Assembly: GCA_016699695.1 (NCBI GenBank)
Contig: CP065006.1
Location: forward strand, 2,170,001 to 2,234,000
Source: Bacteroidota bacterium
GTDB lineage: Bacteria; Bacteroidota; Bacteroidia; Bacteroidales; UBA10428
DNA: 64,000 nucleotides
Direction of reading: 5' to 3'
Both the position numbers and the translations under genes were made by a program. The notes beneath the pieces are model-generated. The model searched no databases. It saw only the letters and a list, made by a program, of their open reading frames with translations, and was not told the origin of the DNA. Each line of letters begins with the position of its first letter. The first letter of the stretch is position 1. Below are positions 1 to 9,526 of the stretch, one piece after another.

Positions 1-531
1 GGCGAAGTACGAAGCGACCTGAAGAAAATAGAACCTGTTTTACGCGATACTGACCTTGTCAGCTTTGACATGGGTTGTATAAGGCAATCGGATTCACCCG
101 GTCATTTTCGGCCTTCTCCAAATGGTTTCTATGCAGAAGAAGCTTGCCAATTAGCACGCTATTCAGGCGGTGGCGACCAGGTAAGACTTTTTGGGGTTTT
201 TGAATCGAATCCTCGCTTCGATCAGCACGAACAAAGCGCTGCACTGACCGCGCAATTGATCTGGCACTTTATCGAAGGTGTCGAACATCGATGCCCGGAG
301 ACCCCTAATTCTGAAGACAATGATTTTAAAACTTTTATTGTGGGCCATTCCGATTTAGATTACGACATGGTGTTCTATAAAAGCCAAAAAACTGAACGAT
401 GGTGGTTGGAAATACCCAATCTAAAAGGCGAGGCCCCTCTTGTTGTTTCTTGCTCGCACGACGATTATGTAGCCGCCAGTAACCACGAGGTTCCAAACTT
501 ATGGTGGAAGTATTTTCAAAAATTAGGCTAA
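1..531 (+). CDS. arginase/agmatinase/formimidoylglutamase family protein, 3' part
   Basis: The reading frame is open from the first base, so the 5' end lies outside the window and the ATG at 70 is internal. The translated start reads DLVSFDMGCIRQSDSPG, which resembles the metal-binding SFDxDxxR/SDxPG block near the C-terminal half of ureohydrolases. The next stretch (GFYAEEACQLARYSG) fits the helix that follows in this family. The family hydrolyses guanidino or formimino groups with a Mn2+ pair. Bacteroidota members are usually annotated as formimidoylglutamase or simply arginase family, and the substrate cannot be decided from this fragment. The C-terminal ~80 residues are poorly conserved. 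A gap of about 260 bases separates it from the T9SS operon, so the two are probably transcribed separately. Confidence 0.8.
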   Translation, partial: GEVRSDLKKIEPVLRDTDLVSFDMGCIRQSDSPGHFRPSPNGFYAEEACQLARYSGGGDQVRLFGVFESNPRFDQHEQSAALTAQLIWHFIEGVEHRCPETPNSEDNDFKTFIVGHSDLDYDMVFYKSQKTERWWLEIPNLKGEAPLVVSCSHDDYVAASNHEVPNLWWKYFQKLG

Positions 532-725
532 TAAGCTTTGAGGTTGCTTAAAATGGAGTTTTTTTATTCGTTTTTTGGTTATCGGCAATACTTTTATAGA
601 CTTCTGCGTTAAGGTAGGCGGGTTATTACAGTTTTTTTTAAAAAAAAAGTAACCCCCAAGCGTATTTATGAGTAAAAGGGGAAACGTAATTAAGGATGTT
701 AATTACTTGTATTGTGTGAGAAATA

Positions 726-733
726 TATTTTTG
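726..733 (+). promoter_or_regulatory. candidate -7 box upstream of porP
   Basis: TATTTTTG matches the Bacteroidota -7 consensus TAnnTTTG and lies 56 bases before the porP ATG. The nearest upstream TTG (707-709) is only 16 bases away, shorter than the usual 19-21, so the -33 element is doubtful. The long AT-rich stretch before it holds no gene that I can see. Confidence 0.35.
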
Positions 734-789
734 CTTATTTTACTTGTATTATATAAGCGCGGTAACCTGAAGCTTTATAAACGGTAAAA

Positions 790-1728
790 ATGAAAAAGCT
801 AGTTTTTCTTCTCATTGCAATCAGTACAGTAGGTTATACTCTTGCACAACAATTGCCTAATGTGAGCTATTTTATGTACGATCATGCCAGAACAAATCCG
901 GGTAGCTTGGGAAGCAAAGATATGATTTGCGCTTCGCTCATCTTAAAACGATCGTATATTGATTTTGGGGAAGGCGCCCCCAGTAACGAATTTTTAAATG
1001 CTGAGGTGCCATTTAAACTATTTGGTGCAAAACATGGAGTAGGTATTTCAGCCTTTACCGATAAAATAGGTTTTTATAACGATGTTGATGTGAAACTTGG
1101 ATATGCTTTTAGGTTTAATGTGGCCGAAGGAACACTTGGTATTGGCATATCCGGAGGAGTAAGGCAAAAAACCCTCGATGCTTCGAAATGGCAGTATGGT
1201 GCCAATGGCGATGAGTTGGATCCTAATATTCCCCAGGGAACTCAGGAGAATATTTTTGGTTTTGGTTTTGGGGCGGGTTTATTTTACCGTTCAGAAGACA
1301 TTTATCTAGGTGCCTCTGTAAGCAATATCTACCCTTCGGATATTGAATACGATGAAAGCACAGCCATTGAAGACATGCAACCTCACTATTATATTACAGC
1401 CGGATACACTTTTCAGTTAGCCAATCCGGCATTTGAGGTCGAACCGGCTGTTTTAATTTTTAGCGATAACCTTATTTCCACTACCTTTGATTTAAATGCA
1501 ACCCTCACATACAATAAAAAAATATGGGGTGGCGTTTCCTATAGAGCCGGAAGTGCAGTTGCTGCCATGGCAGGATTAATGATACTCGATGGACTCAAAG
1601 TAGGACTGGCATATGATTATCCAACCTCGGCGCTTTCCAATGGTAGTTTCGAGGTTTTATTAAACTATTGTTTTAGTGTTGGAGGAGAAAAAAGCCCTCA
1701 ACGTTACAGAAGTATCCGGTATTTGTAA
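790..1728 (+). CDS. porP: PorP/SprF-family type IX secretion outer-membrane protein
   Basis: A 312-residue protein with a clear signal peptide (MKKLVFLLIAISTVGYTLAQ). A PorP/SprF-type barrel follows: it opens with a YFMYDHARTNPGSLGS-like segment and has repeated amphipathic strands with many glycines and aromatics. PorP/SprF proteins are outer-membrane barrels that bind the GldK/GldN ring or act as accessory subunits for T9SS-secreted adhesins. Its place directly before gldK matches the porP-gldK-L-M-N order known in Bacteroidota, and supports a core rather than a substrate-specific role. About 65 bases separate it from gldK with no terminator visible, so co-transcription is likely. Paralogues are common in this phylum, so the exact orthology (porP or sprF) is inferred from synteny. 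Confidence 0.85.
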   Translation: MKKLVFLLIAISTVGYTLAQQLPNVSYFMYDHARTNPGSLGSKDMICASLILKRSYIDFGEGAPSNEFLNAEVPFKLFGAKHGVGISAFTDKIGFYNDVDVKLGYAFRFNVAEGTLGIGISGGVRQKTLDASKWQYGANGDELDPNIPQGTQENIFGFGFGAGLFYRSEDIYLGASVSNIYPSDIEYDESTAIEDMQPHYYITAGYTFQLANPAFEVEPAVLIFSDNLISTTFDLNATLTYNKKIWGGVSYRAGSAVAAMAGLMILDGLKVGLAYDYPTSALSNGSFEVLLNYCFSVGGEKSPQRYRSIRYL

Positions 1729-1794
1729 AATTTTGTTAATTTTAATTTCTGGTTATAAAAGAAAGAGATATATTTCAGATAAATTCCTTTGATT

Positions 1795-3129
1795 ATGAAA
1801 AAGCTGATTTCATTAGGTTTCGTTTTAGCTGTACTAATAATAAGTAGTTGTAGTAACTACAAGACTGGAGAGCTTACGGGGGTGCCGGGCAGAGCTCGTT
1901 ATTTCGAGCCAGATCCTTTTGGTATGGTCTTTATTCCCCAGGGTAGCTTTACCATGGGTATTAACGACCAGAGTGTTCCCTGGGCACAAAACGATTATAC
2001 CCGCACAGTTACAGTAGATCCTTTCTGGATGGATGAAACGGAAATCACCAACAACGAATACCGGCAGTTTGTATACTGGGTTCGCGACTCAATTATGCGT
2101 CGGATGTTAGGTGAACAAATTGACGATTTCGTCATTTCCGAAGATGCCTTAGGAAATCCCATAGAGCCACCCTCAATTAATTGGGAAGTTCGGATTGACT
2201 TTGGTGACGAAGAAATCAGCGAAATTCTCAGCGAAATGTTTTATCCTAACGAAGAGAGATTTTTCAATGCAAAGGAATACGATACCCGTAAATTGCTTTA
2301 CGAATATTTTTGGATTGATCTGAAACAAGCTGCTGCCCGTGGTAATCGTTTTAATTTCTCTACAAAGGAATACGATGGTTATGTGACCAATTCCGATGGA
2401 GAAAGAACTAAAATTCAGGATCGCTCAAGCTTTATCATTCGTGATATGGTTAATGTATATCCCGATACCCTGGTTTGGATTGCAGATTTTACCTATTCTT
2501 TCAACGAACCACTTACCAACATGTATTTCTGGCATCCTGCTTATGACAATTACCCGGTTGTAGGTGTTAGCTGGAAACAAGCAACTGCTTTCTCAATCTG
2601 GAGAACACGCTACTTAAACGCTGCCCTTAGGGCAAGTGGTCAGCCTGGTGTGCACGATTATCGTCTTCCCATCGAATCGGAATGGGAGTTTGCTGCCCGC
2701 GGTGGCCTCGACCATTCTATGTATCCATGGGGAGGTTATTATACACGTAACAAAGAAGGCTGTTTCTTAGCCAACTTCAAACCACTTCGTGGTAACTACA
2801 TCGACGATGGAGGATCTACCACCCTTCCGGTTGGTACCTATCAGCCAAACGAGTATGGACTTTACGATATGGCAGGAAACGTTGCTGAATGGACTTCAAA
2901 TGCTTTTGACGAATCAGCATACGTATTTAGCCATGACTTAAATCCTGATTACAAATACAATGCCCTTCCCGATGATCCTCCTGTATTAAAACGTAAGGTT
3001 ATTCGCGGTGGTTCCTGGAAAGACATTGCTTATTATCTGCAAAACGGTGTGCGCACTTATGAATACCAGGATAGTGCCAAATCGTATATCGGTTTCCGCT
3101 GTGTACGTTCATACCTGGGTAGCAACTAG
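1795..3129 (+). CDS. gldK: GldK, T9SS ring lipoprotein with FGE-sulfatase-like fold
   Basis: A 444-residue lipoprotein whose signal peptide ends in the lipobox IISSC. The ATG at 1795 is preferred over the in-frame TTG two codons upstream because MKKLISLGF starts the signal peptide. The body is a formylglycine-generating-enzyme (SUMF1) type domain: FIPQGSFTMG near the N-terminus, DEVE-like DETEITNNEYRQF, RLPIESEWEFAARGG, YPWGG, DMAGNVAEWTS and the terminal IGFRCVRS. In GldK/PorK this fold is structural: the protein forms the periplasmic ring with GldN under the outer membrane. It lies between porP and gldL, 43 bases before gldL. Confidence 0.95.
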   Translation: MKKLISLGFVLAVLIISSCSNYKTGELTGVPGRARYFEPDPFGMVFIPQGSFTMGINDQSVPWAQNDYTRTVTVDPFWMDETEITNNEYRQFVYWVRDSIMRRMLGEQIDDFVISEDALGNPIEPPSINWEVRIDFGDEEISEILSEMFYPNEERFFNAKEYDTRKLLYEYFWIDLKQAAARGNRFNFSTKEYDGYVTNSDGERTKIQDRSSFIIRDMVNVYPDTLVWIADFTYSFNEPLTNMYFWHPAYDNYPVVGVSWKQATAFSIWRTRYLNAALRASGQPGVHDYRLPIESEWEFAARGGLDHSMYPWGGYYTRNKEGCFLANFKPLRGNYIDDGGSTTLPVGTYQPNEYGLYDMAGNVAEWTSNAFDESAYVFSHDLNPDYKYNALPDDPPVLKRKVIRGGSWKDIAYYLQNGVRTYEYQDSAKSYIGFRCVRSYLGSN

Positions 3130-3172
3130 AAGACATTTAAATATTTTACTGTAATTAAAGACTTATACGATT

Positions 3173-4108
3173 ATGAATATATCCGATCTGGTTCAGAGTG
3201 ATGGTTGGAGAAAGTTTATGGCCAAACTCTATGGTATGGGTGCCTCTGTGGTTATTATTGGAGCACTGTTTAAAATTAACCACTGGCCCGGAGGGTCTCT
3301 CGTAATTACGCTGGGGCTTATAACGGAAGCAATCATCTTCTTCTTCTCTGCCTTTGAACCGTTGCATGAAGAGCTTGATTGGACTTTGGTATACCCCGAA
3401 CTGGCTGGTATGTCCGATCCGGATGAAATAGAGAATTTCCAGCAAAATGTATTCGAAACGGGTGGCCGTAAAATTGAAAGTATCGAAGACGTTTTAGGTG
3501 CTGCAGGTGTGGATAATGAGGCCATGAAGAAGCTGGGCGAAAACTTTTCCAGGTTGAACAAAAGTGCTGAATCACTTGCAGATTTATCTGGAGCTACAGT
3601 GGCTACAAAACAGTTTGTAAGTAACCTCGAAACTGCCGCCAGTTCGGTAGGTTCGCTCCACGAAACCTATAACTCCAGTGCAGCCAGTATAAAACAATCA
3701 GCCACGAACCTTTCTGGTGCTTACCTCGAAACTGCTGACTCTATTCGTAAATCCGGCGGCGAAATTGCACTTTCTTATCAGCAAATTGCCGATACTATTA
3801 AATCGGGTCATTCTTCTATCGCCTCTGGCAGTCAGGAATACGAAAAGCAATTGTCGCTGCTGAGCCAGAACCTTTCAAGTTTAAACCAGGTTTATCAATC
3901 GCAGATAAAAGAAACGAGTGAACAAATGAAAGGATCAAAGGATCTTTACAGTGGTTTGCACGACATGATTTCGAACCTTAAGGCTTCGGTAGAAGAAACA
4001 AATAAATACAAAGAAGAGGTTTCGAAACTGAAAGACAGCATTTCTTCTCTGAACACAATCTATGGTAACATGCTGCATGCCATGGGTTCAACAAAACCAA
4101 AAAACTAA
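3173..4108 (+). CDS. gldL: GldL, inner-membrane T9SS motor protein
   Basis: A 311-residue protein. Two hydrophobic helices lie in the first ~65 residues (about 17-36 and 43-60), and the motif LFKINHWPGGSLVITLG lies between them. A long predicted coiled-coil, Ser/Asn/Gln-rich cytoplasmic tail follows (residues ~100-300). In T9SS the GldL pentamer surrounds a GldM dimer, and together they convert proton-motive force into rotation; the conserved acidic residue of the second helix is probably the Glu of LGLITEAIIFF. The gene sits between gldK and gldM with 22 bases to gldM. The tail is longer than in the shortest family members, and many GldL proteins share this. Confidence 0.95.
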   Translation: MNISDLVQSDGWRKFMAKLYGMGASVVIIGALFKINHWPGGSLVITLGLITEAIIFFFSAFEPLHEELDWTLVYPELAGMSDPDEIENFQQNVFETGGRKIESIEDVLGAAGVDNEAMKKLGENFSRLNKSAESLADLSGATVATKQFVSNLETAASSVGSLHETYNSSAASIKQSATNLSGAYLETADSIRKSGGEIALSYQQIADTIKSGHSSIASGSQEYEKQLSLLSQNLSSLNQVYQSQIKETSEQMKGSKDLYSGLHDMISNLKASVEETNKYKEEVSKLKDSISSLNTIYGNMLHAMGSTKPKN

Positions 4109-4130
4109 TCACCTAACCACGCTAGAATAG

Positions 4131-5780
4131 ATGGGCCACGGAAAAGAGACTCCCAGACAGAAAATGATTGGTATGATGTATTTGGTGCTAATGGCCCTGT
4201 TAGCATTGAATGTGTCGAACGAAGTATTAAACGCTTTTGCTGTGCTGGATAGTGGATTAACAGCCACTAAATCAACCCTTGAGCAGACTAATGGCCAGGT
4301 GATGACCAACTTTGACGAGCAATTTATGATCAATCAGTCAAAAGTGGCAAAATGGTACGATTTGGCAAAACAAGTGCAGGAACGATCCAATGCTATTGTC
4401 ACTTTTATTCAGGAAAAGAAAATAGAGATAATTAAAGAGGCCGATGGTGAAGATGCTGAAGCGGTTGAGGGCGATCACATAAACGGAGACTTGATTAAAG
4501 GAAAGGATATGACTGATGTTCCTGCTTTTATTATGATTGGTGACAATAATGATAAAGCAGGTGCGGAATTACGCAAAATGATTGAAGATTTCAGGGGCTT
4601 TTTAATGGCCAATGTGTTGGGAGAAGATGCCAGTGAAAAGGTCATTAATTCTATCATGAGTAGTTTAGATACCGAAGATGGAGTTGATCATAAAAGTGGC
4701 GAGAAAATTCCATGGGAAAGGGCTCATTTCGAGCATCTTCCTCTTTCGGGTGTAGTTGTAATTATGTCTGGGTTGCAAATTAATGTGCGCAATGCCGAGT
4801 CGGAAGCTTTACGTTACCTTTATACCAACATCGACAAAGGTTCCTTTAAGTTTAATAACCTGAGTGCAACAGTAATACCTAATACCAACTACCTGATCAG
4901 GGGCAATGAATACAATGCTGAAATTTTCCTTGCAGCAAGTGATACTACCGCTACACCTAAGATTTTTATCAACGAGGGTCGTAATCCTTATGATTCGACC
5001 TTAAACCCTGATGGAATTACCTATGATTATACTATGAAACCCGGATATACAGAGGTGGATGTAGCAAAATCAGGTAAGGGAATTTACAAATTCACAGGGG
5101 CTGGCTTAGGTGAAAGAGCATGGGGAGGTATTATAGAGATTACCGGACCGGATGGAAATAAAATTACACGGTCCTTCAAGCGCTCTGTGATGGTAGCAGA
5201 AGGATCGGTTGTAGTTTCACCCACCAAGATGAACGTTTTTTACATTGGTGTCGATAACCCTGTCGATGTTTCGGTAGCAGGCGTTATGCCCGAGAAGGTA
5301 TCGATTAATGTGAGTAATGCTCAGGCCGATAGATCTTCTGGCAGCAGCACCTATATCGTTAAACCAAAGCGTCCGGGTAACTGTTGGGTAGAAGTTTATG
5401 CCGACATGGGACAAGGGAAAAAACTGGTTGGCAAAAAAGAATTCAGGGTTAAGAAAGTGCCTAACCCTGTGGCTAAAGTGAATGATAAAACAGGTGGTGC
5501 AATCACTAAATCTGTTTTATTGGCACAAATCGGAGTAGCTGCAGAAATGGAAAATTTCGATTTCGACCTTAAGTTTACCGTTACTGAGTTTACGGTTTCA
5601 ACTACCATTCAGGGGTTCCTTCAGGAAGCTACTTCGAACAATTACAAATTTACCAAAGATCAAAAGGCAATTATTAATAATTTATCCCGCGGTCAGAGGG
5701 TTTATATACAAGACATTAAGGCTGTAGGTCCCGATGGCTCGACACGCGATTTATCCACTATTTCATTTATTTTGAATTAA
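4131..5780 (+). CDS. gldM: GldM, T9SS motor shaft protein
   Basis: A 549-residue protein that starts MGHGKETPRQKMIGMMYLV, the hallmark GldM N-terminus. One transmembrane helix (about 13-32) is followed by a large periplasmic region that in known structures forms four beta-rich domains (D1-D4). An acidic insertion near residues 100-115 (EADGEDAEAVEGD) looks loop-like. GldM dimers run from the GldL ring in the inner membrane to the GldK/GldN ring under the outer membrane and transmit the motor torque. The length is close to the usual 510-550. It is 19 bases from gldN and part of the same operon. Confidence 0.96.
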   Translation: MGHGKETPRQKMIGMMYLVLMALLALNVSNEVLNAFAVLDSGLTATKSTLEQTNGQVMTNFDEQFMINQSKVAKWYDLAKQVQERSNAIVTFIQEKKIEIIKEADGEDAEAVEGDHINGDLIKGKDMTDVPAFIMIGDNNDKAGAELRKMIEDFRGFLMANVLGEDASEKVINSIMSSLDTEDGVDHKSGEKIPWERAHFEHLPLSGVVVIMSGLQINVRNAESEALRYLYTNIDKGSFKFNNLSATVIPNTNYLIRGNEYNAEIFLAASDTTATPKIFINEGRNPYDSTLNPDGITYDYTMKPGYTEVDVAKSGKGIYKFTGAGLGERAWGGIIEITGPDGNKITRSFKRSVMVAEGSVVVSPTKMNVFYIGVDNPVDVSVAGVMPEKVSINVSNAQADRSSGSSTYIVKPKRPGNCWVEVYADMGQGKKLVGKKEFRVKKVPNPVAKVNDKTGGAITKSVLLAQIGVAAEMENFDFDLKFTVTEFTVSTTIQGFLQEATSNNYKFTKDQKAIINNLSRGQRVYIQDIKAVGPDGSTRDLSTISFILN

Positions 5781-5799
5781 CCTTTTAAAGGAACTTGTC

Positions 5800-6654
5800 A
5801 TGAGAAAGTACGCTGTTATTTTAGTAGGTTTTTTTGCCTTAAGCACCTTTGTGTCGGCACAAGACCAGCTCACAGAGATATACGTGAAAGAGCATATTCC
5901 CAATAAAAAAGCTGTTCCCTATGAATACATTCGCGAAGCCGATGTGATGTGGTCGAAAGTGGTATACCGTATGGTCGACTTAAGGCAAACCCAGAACATG
6001 GTTTTGTACTACCCAACAAAGCCCATTGGTAACCGCATGAATTTTATCGATCTGCTTTTTCAGGGAATTCAAAATGAAGGCATACGTGCTTTTTCAACTA
6101 TGGATCCGGTGAATGAATTTACAAACCAGATGACTTTGGACGATATTGAGAAAGTATTCGATTCTGGTGTGGATACTGTTTCAACTGTGGATCCTTTTAC
6201 AGGTCAGGTGATTACTCAGATAGTGCCGCGCGAGCGTAAAACCGACCAGGTGAAGAAGTTGTTGATAAAGGAAAAATGGTTTTTTGATAAGAATCATTCA
6301 GTAATGAAAGTGCGTATCATTGGTATCTGTCCGCTACGTGTGTATTACCGTACCGACGATCAGGGAGTTGAAACCGATGAATTGCTTCAAAAGAAAACCT
6401 TCTGGGTTTATTTCCCCGAAATACGTCCCCTGCTTGCCAACCACGAAATGTATAACCGTTTTAATGATTCGCAGAGTATCTCGTTCGACGATTTTTTTAT
6501 GCAACGTAGGTTTAACAGCCATATTTTCTCTGTTTCCAATGTGTACGATAACCGCAATATCAATGCCTACACCGTAGGGGTCGATGCTTTGCTGGAAGCA
6601 GAACAACTTAAAACTTGGCTGTTTAATATCGAACACGACTTGTGGGAATATTAA
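5800..6654 (+). CDS. gldN: GldN, periplasmic T9SS ring protein
   Basis: A 284-residue exported protein with signal peptide MRKYAVILVGFFALSTFVSA. It has the GldN/PorN signature region: the N-terminal IPNKKAVPYEYIREADVMWSK, then WRxVDLR-like YRMVDLRQTQN and YYPTKP. The C-terminal half carries RPLLANHEMYNRFND. GldN binds GldK to form the periplasmic ring that contacts GldM and the outer-membrane translocon. It is the last gene of the porP-gldKLMN cluster and is followed by a strong bidirectional terminator. Confidence 0.95.
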   Translation: MRKYAVILVGFFALSTFVSAQDQLTEIYVKEHIPNKKAVPYEYIREADVMWSKVVYRMVDLRQTQNMVLYYPTKPIGNRMNFIDLLFQGIQNEGIRAFSTMDPVNEFTNQMTLDDIEKVFDSGVDTVSTVDPFTGQVITQIVPRERKTDQVKKLLIKEKWFFDKNHSVMKVRIIGICPLRVYYRTDDQGVETDELLQKKTFWVYFPEIRPLLANHEMYNRFNDSQSISFDDFFMQRRFNSHIFSVSNVYDNRNINAYTVGVDALLEAEQLKTWLFNIEHDLWEY

Positions 6655-6674
6655 TATCAGTATGCTTTTAGCAT

Positions 6675-6709
6675 AAAAAAGGCTTGTGGGTTACTCACAA
6701 GCCTTTTTT
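6675..6709. terminator. bidirectional intrinsic terminator between gldN and manC
   Basis: GGCTTGTG and CACAAGCC form an 8-bp stem with a 7-base loop. Six A lie before it and six T after it, so it can end both the gldN transcript and the convergent guanylyltransferase transcript. Confidence 0.85.
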
Positions 6710-6732
6710 GTTATTGTTTTTTTGGCAAAGCT

Positions 6733-7827
6733 TTAGACAAATTCTTCGCCTTTTTCAAGTTTTACGTCGTTCACAAATTGTTTTATCCGCTGCTCTTCCT
6801 GTTTCTTGCAAATTAGCAGAACATCCTCTGTATCAACAACAATAGAGTCTTCTAAACCTTGTATTACAGCAATTTTATTGTTCGGCATAGATATCAGGCA
6901 ATCCTGTGCTTCGTAAAGAAAAATACCGGAACCTTTCTTGACATTGTTTTCACTGTCTTTTTCAGAAATATCATATAACGAACCCCAGGTACCCAGATCA
7001 GACCAACCTATGTCGGCACAAAGCACATGCACATTATCGGATTTTTCCATAATTCCATAATCAATGGAAATGCTTTTACATTTCGAATAAGTAGATTGAA
7101 TAAAATCAGCTTCTTTTGGCGTATTAAATAATCCACTTCCCTCCTCAAAAAGATGATTGACATCGGGCAGATGGGTTTCAAAGGCTTTATTTATGGTGCT
7201 CAATGACCAGAAGAACATCCCTGAATTCCAATAGAAATCGCCACTTTCGATGAATTTACGGGCAAATTCGAGGTTGGGTTTTTCAGTAAAGGTTTTTACT
7301 TTTCGGAAGCTTTTATTTAAAGTAACGGCTTGTTTTTCTTCGGTAATTTGAATGTATCCATAACCTGTTTCAGGTCTCGATGGTTGTATACCCAATGTAA
7401 GAAGGGCATTGTTATTCTCGATAAAATCCAAGCCGTTCTTTACAACATTCAGGAATTCAATTTCTTTGAGAATGATATGATCGGCTGGCGAAACCACAAT
7501 ATTGGCATCGGGCTGGATTGATTTAATTTTATGATTGGCAAAAGCAATGCATGGAGCTGTGTTACGGCGCATGGGTTCAAGCAATAACTGATCTTTTGAA
7601 ATGCCGGGTAACTGCTCTAGAATGATGTCGGCATAATCGGCATTGGATACAATGAGAATATTTTCTTTGGGTATTATTCTGTTAAAGCGTTCGTAGGTCG
7701 ATTGCAGTAAACTCTGCCCGGTTCCTAATATATCAAGAAATTGCTTTGGCTTTTGCGTGCGGCTGAAAGGCCAGAATCTGCTACCAACGCCACCGGCCAT
7801 AATCACGCAATAGTTTTTTTGGTTCAT
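6733..7827 (-). CDS. manC: mannose-1-phosphate guanylyltransferase
   Basis: A 364-residue nucleotidyltransferase of the GDP-mannose pyrophosphorylase type. It has the N-terminal GTP-binding signature CVIMAGGVGSRFWPFSR, followed by KPKQFLDILG. The product-binding region includes VSPADHII, and FTEKPNLEFARKFI and the YGIMEKSDNV segment match the family. It makes GDP-mannose from mannose-1-phosphate and GTP for polysaccharide and glycoprotein glycans; O-glycosylation of exported proteins is common in this phylum. The frame is open 33 codons further upstream, but the alignment-like start MNQKNYCVIMAGG places the true ATG here. There is no C-terminal isomerase domain, so it is the short monofunctional form. 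The gene stands alone. Confidence 0.93.
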   Translation of the reverse strand: MNQKNYCVIMAGGVGSRFWPFSRTQKPKQFLDILGTGQSLLQSTYERFNRIIPKENILIVSNADYADIILEQLPGISKDQLLLEPMRRNTAPCIAFANHKIKSIQPDANIVVSPADHIILKEIEFLNVVKNGLDFIENNNALLTLGIQPSRPETGYGYIQITEEKQAVTLNKSFRKVKTFTEKPNLEFARKFIESGDFYWNSGMFFWSLSTINKAFETHLPDVNHLFEEGSGLFNTPKEADFIQSTYSKCKSISIDYGIMEKSDNVHVLCADIGWSDLGTWGSLYDISEKDSENNVKKGSGIFLYEAQDCLISMPNNKIAVIQGLEDSIVVDTEDVLLICKKQEEQRIKQFVNDVKLEKGEEFV

Positions 7828-8009
7828 ATTGAATGAGGATTTAATTATGGGGCCGAAAATAAGAAATCGAATTAAAACTGCCTGAATAATTTTGATATAC
7901 TTCACGCTTTTTATTCCGAATAGCAAATAATTCTCTTTGCTACATATTCTTGTTGTCTTTATCGGTGAATCTTGAAGGTATTTACTATTTTCGCAGAAAA
8001 GGAGTTTAC

Positions 8010-8750
8010 ATGTATATTCTTACTGAGGTAGGTCGATATTTTTTGCTCATGCAAAGGGTTTTCTCCAAACCCGAACGATGGAGTCTATACTACCGCCAGA
8101 CATTGCGGGAGATTGAAAGCTTAGGCCTGCGCTCAATTGGGATTGTAATCATTATTTCCATTTTTATGGGTGCTGTGGTTACACTTCAGACTCGGTATAA
8201 CCTCGAGAACCCTCTTATTCCATTATATTTAATTGGTCTTACAGCCCGTGATACCATGCTGCTTGAATTTTCCTCTACCATTGTAGGCCTTATCCTAGCC
8301 GGTAAGGTAGGTTCGAATATTGCTTCAGAAATTGGGCACATGCGCATAACCGAGCAAATTGATGCTCTGGAGGTAATGGGGGTTAATTCTGCCTGTTACC
8401 TTGTTTTACCCAAAGTAGTAGCTGCGGTAATTTTTAATCCACTCCTGACTCTTCTAAGCATGTTTGTTGGTGTCTTTGGCGGTTGGCTGGCTAGTGTTAC
8501 AACAGGTGCTTTAACTTCTGCCGATTACATCTATGGAATTCAATACTGGTTTATCCCCTTTTATGTATCATACAGCCTCATTAAAACAGTAGTATTTGCC
8601 ATTATTATTACCACTGTTCCTGCGTTTTTTGGGTATTATGTCAGGGGAGGCGCTCTTGAAGTGGGACACTCCAGTACTAAGGGCGTAGTAGCCAGCTCTA
8701 TTTTAATTCTGCTTTTTAATGTAATCCTTACTCAACTATTACTCGCCTGA
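8010..8750 (+). CDS. mlaE: MlaE-family ABC transporter permease
   Basis: A 246-residue membrane protein with an N-terminal amphipathic helix and five to six hydrophobic segments. It has the MlaE signature around LEFSSTIVGLILAGKVGSNIASEIG and MRITEQIDALEVMGVNS. The family moves phospholipids between inner and outer membranes together with an MlaF ATPase and MCE proteins. The start at 8010 is chosen over the upstream in-frame TTG because it follows a GGAG ribosome site and gives the usual family N-terminus. Its stop codon overlaps the ATG of the ATPase gene (TGATG), which indicates translational coupling. Confidence 0.92.
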   Translation: MYILTEVGRYFLLMQRVFSKPERWSLYYRQTLREIESLGLRSIGIVIIISIFMGAVVTLQTRYNLENPLIPLYLIGLTARDTMLLEFSSTIVGLILAGKVGSNIASEIGHMRITEQIDALEVMGVNSACYLVLPKVVAAVIFNPLLTLLSMFVGVFGGWLASVTTGALTSADYIYGIQYWFIPFYVSYSLIKTVVFAIIITTVPAFFGYYVRGGALEVGHSSTKGVVASSILILLFNVILTQLLLA

Positions 8751-9526
8751 TGATTACTGTAAGAGAAGTAAGCAAATCGTTTGCGGAGAAGAAGGTGTTG
8801 CATGAGATATCGGTCGATTTCGAGCCCGGAAAAACGAATCTTATTATTGGCAAAAGCGGATCGGGAAAAACGGTACTCCTGAAATCAATTATTGGACTTC
8901 ATAAAATTGATGAAGGTGAAATATTGTTTGCCGGTCAGAATCTGATGGCAATGAACGACAGGGAAAAGAGCCAGTTGCGTAAAGAAATGGGAATGCTATT
9001 TCAGGGCAGTGCTTTGTTCGATTCACTTACCGTTGAGGAGAATATCAAATTTCCGCTCGATATGTTTTCGGAAATGACAGAACATGAAAAACTAGACAGG
9101 CTGAATTTTTGCCTACATCGTGTGAACCTTGAAAAGGTCAATAAACTTTTTCCGGCAGAATTGAGCGGAGGCATGCAAAAGCGTGTGGCAATTGCCCGCG
9201 CCATAGTTTTAAATCCGAAATATCTGTTTTGCGACGAGCCCAACTCAGGCCTCGACCCTAAAACTGCCATAGTGATTGATAAGCTCATCAGCGACATTAC
9301 CCACGAATTCCAGATTACTACTATCGTTAACACCCATGACATGAATTCGGTGATGGAAATCGGCGAAAAGGTGGTTTTTATTCACCAGGGATACAAGTGC
9401 TGGGAAGGTACTAGCGACGAAATACTTAATTCAAGTCACGAAAAACTCAACGATTTTATTTTTGCTTCAAGCTTTGCCAAAAAAATGAAAAATACTTTTG
9501 GTCAAGCTTCTTCGAAGGGAATGTAA
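8750..9526 (+). CDS. mlaF: MlaF-type ABC transporter ATPase
   Basis: A 258-residue ABC ATPase. Walker A is GKSGSGKT (about 34-41), the Q-loop is MLFQGSALFDSLTV, the signature is ELSGGMQKRVAIARAI, and Walker B/D-loop is YLFCDEPNSGLDP. The H-loop is VNTHDM. The sequence type is that of phospholipid-trafficking MlaF proteins and it is coupled to the permease gene. No MCE-domain (MlaD) gene follows: the next gene is convergent, so the substrate-binding partner must be encoded elsewhere. The 3' end overlaps the end of the next gene on the other strand by 25 bases. Confidence 0.92.
   Translation: MITVREVSKSFAEKKVLHEISVDFEPGKTNLIIGKSGSGKTVLLKSIIGLHKIDEGEILFAGQNLMAMNDREKSQLRKEMGMLFQGSALFDSLTVEENIKFPLDMFSEMTEHEKLDRLNFCLHRVNLEKVNKLFPAELSGGMQKRVAIARAIVLNPKYLFCDEPNSGLDPKTAIVIDKLISDITHEFQITTIVNTHDMNSVMEIGEKVVFIHQGYKCWEGTSDEILNSSHEKLNDFIFASSFAKKMKNTFGQASSKGM

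Noticed and set aside
7828..7926. N-terminal extension of the guanylyltransferase frame by 33 codons
   Set aside because: The family starts at MNQKNYCVIMAGG; the extra residues are not conserved-looking and start at an Met with no ribosome site.
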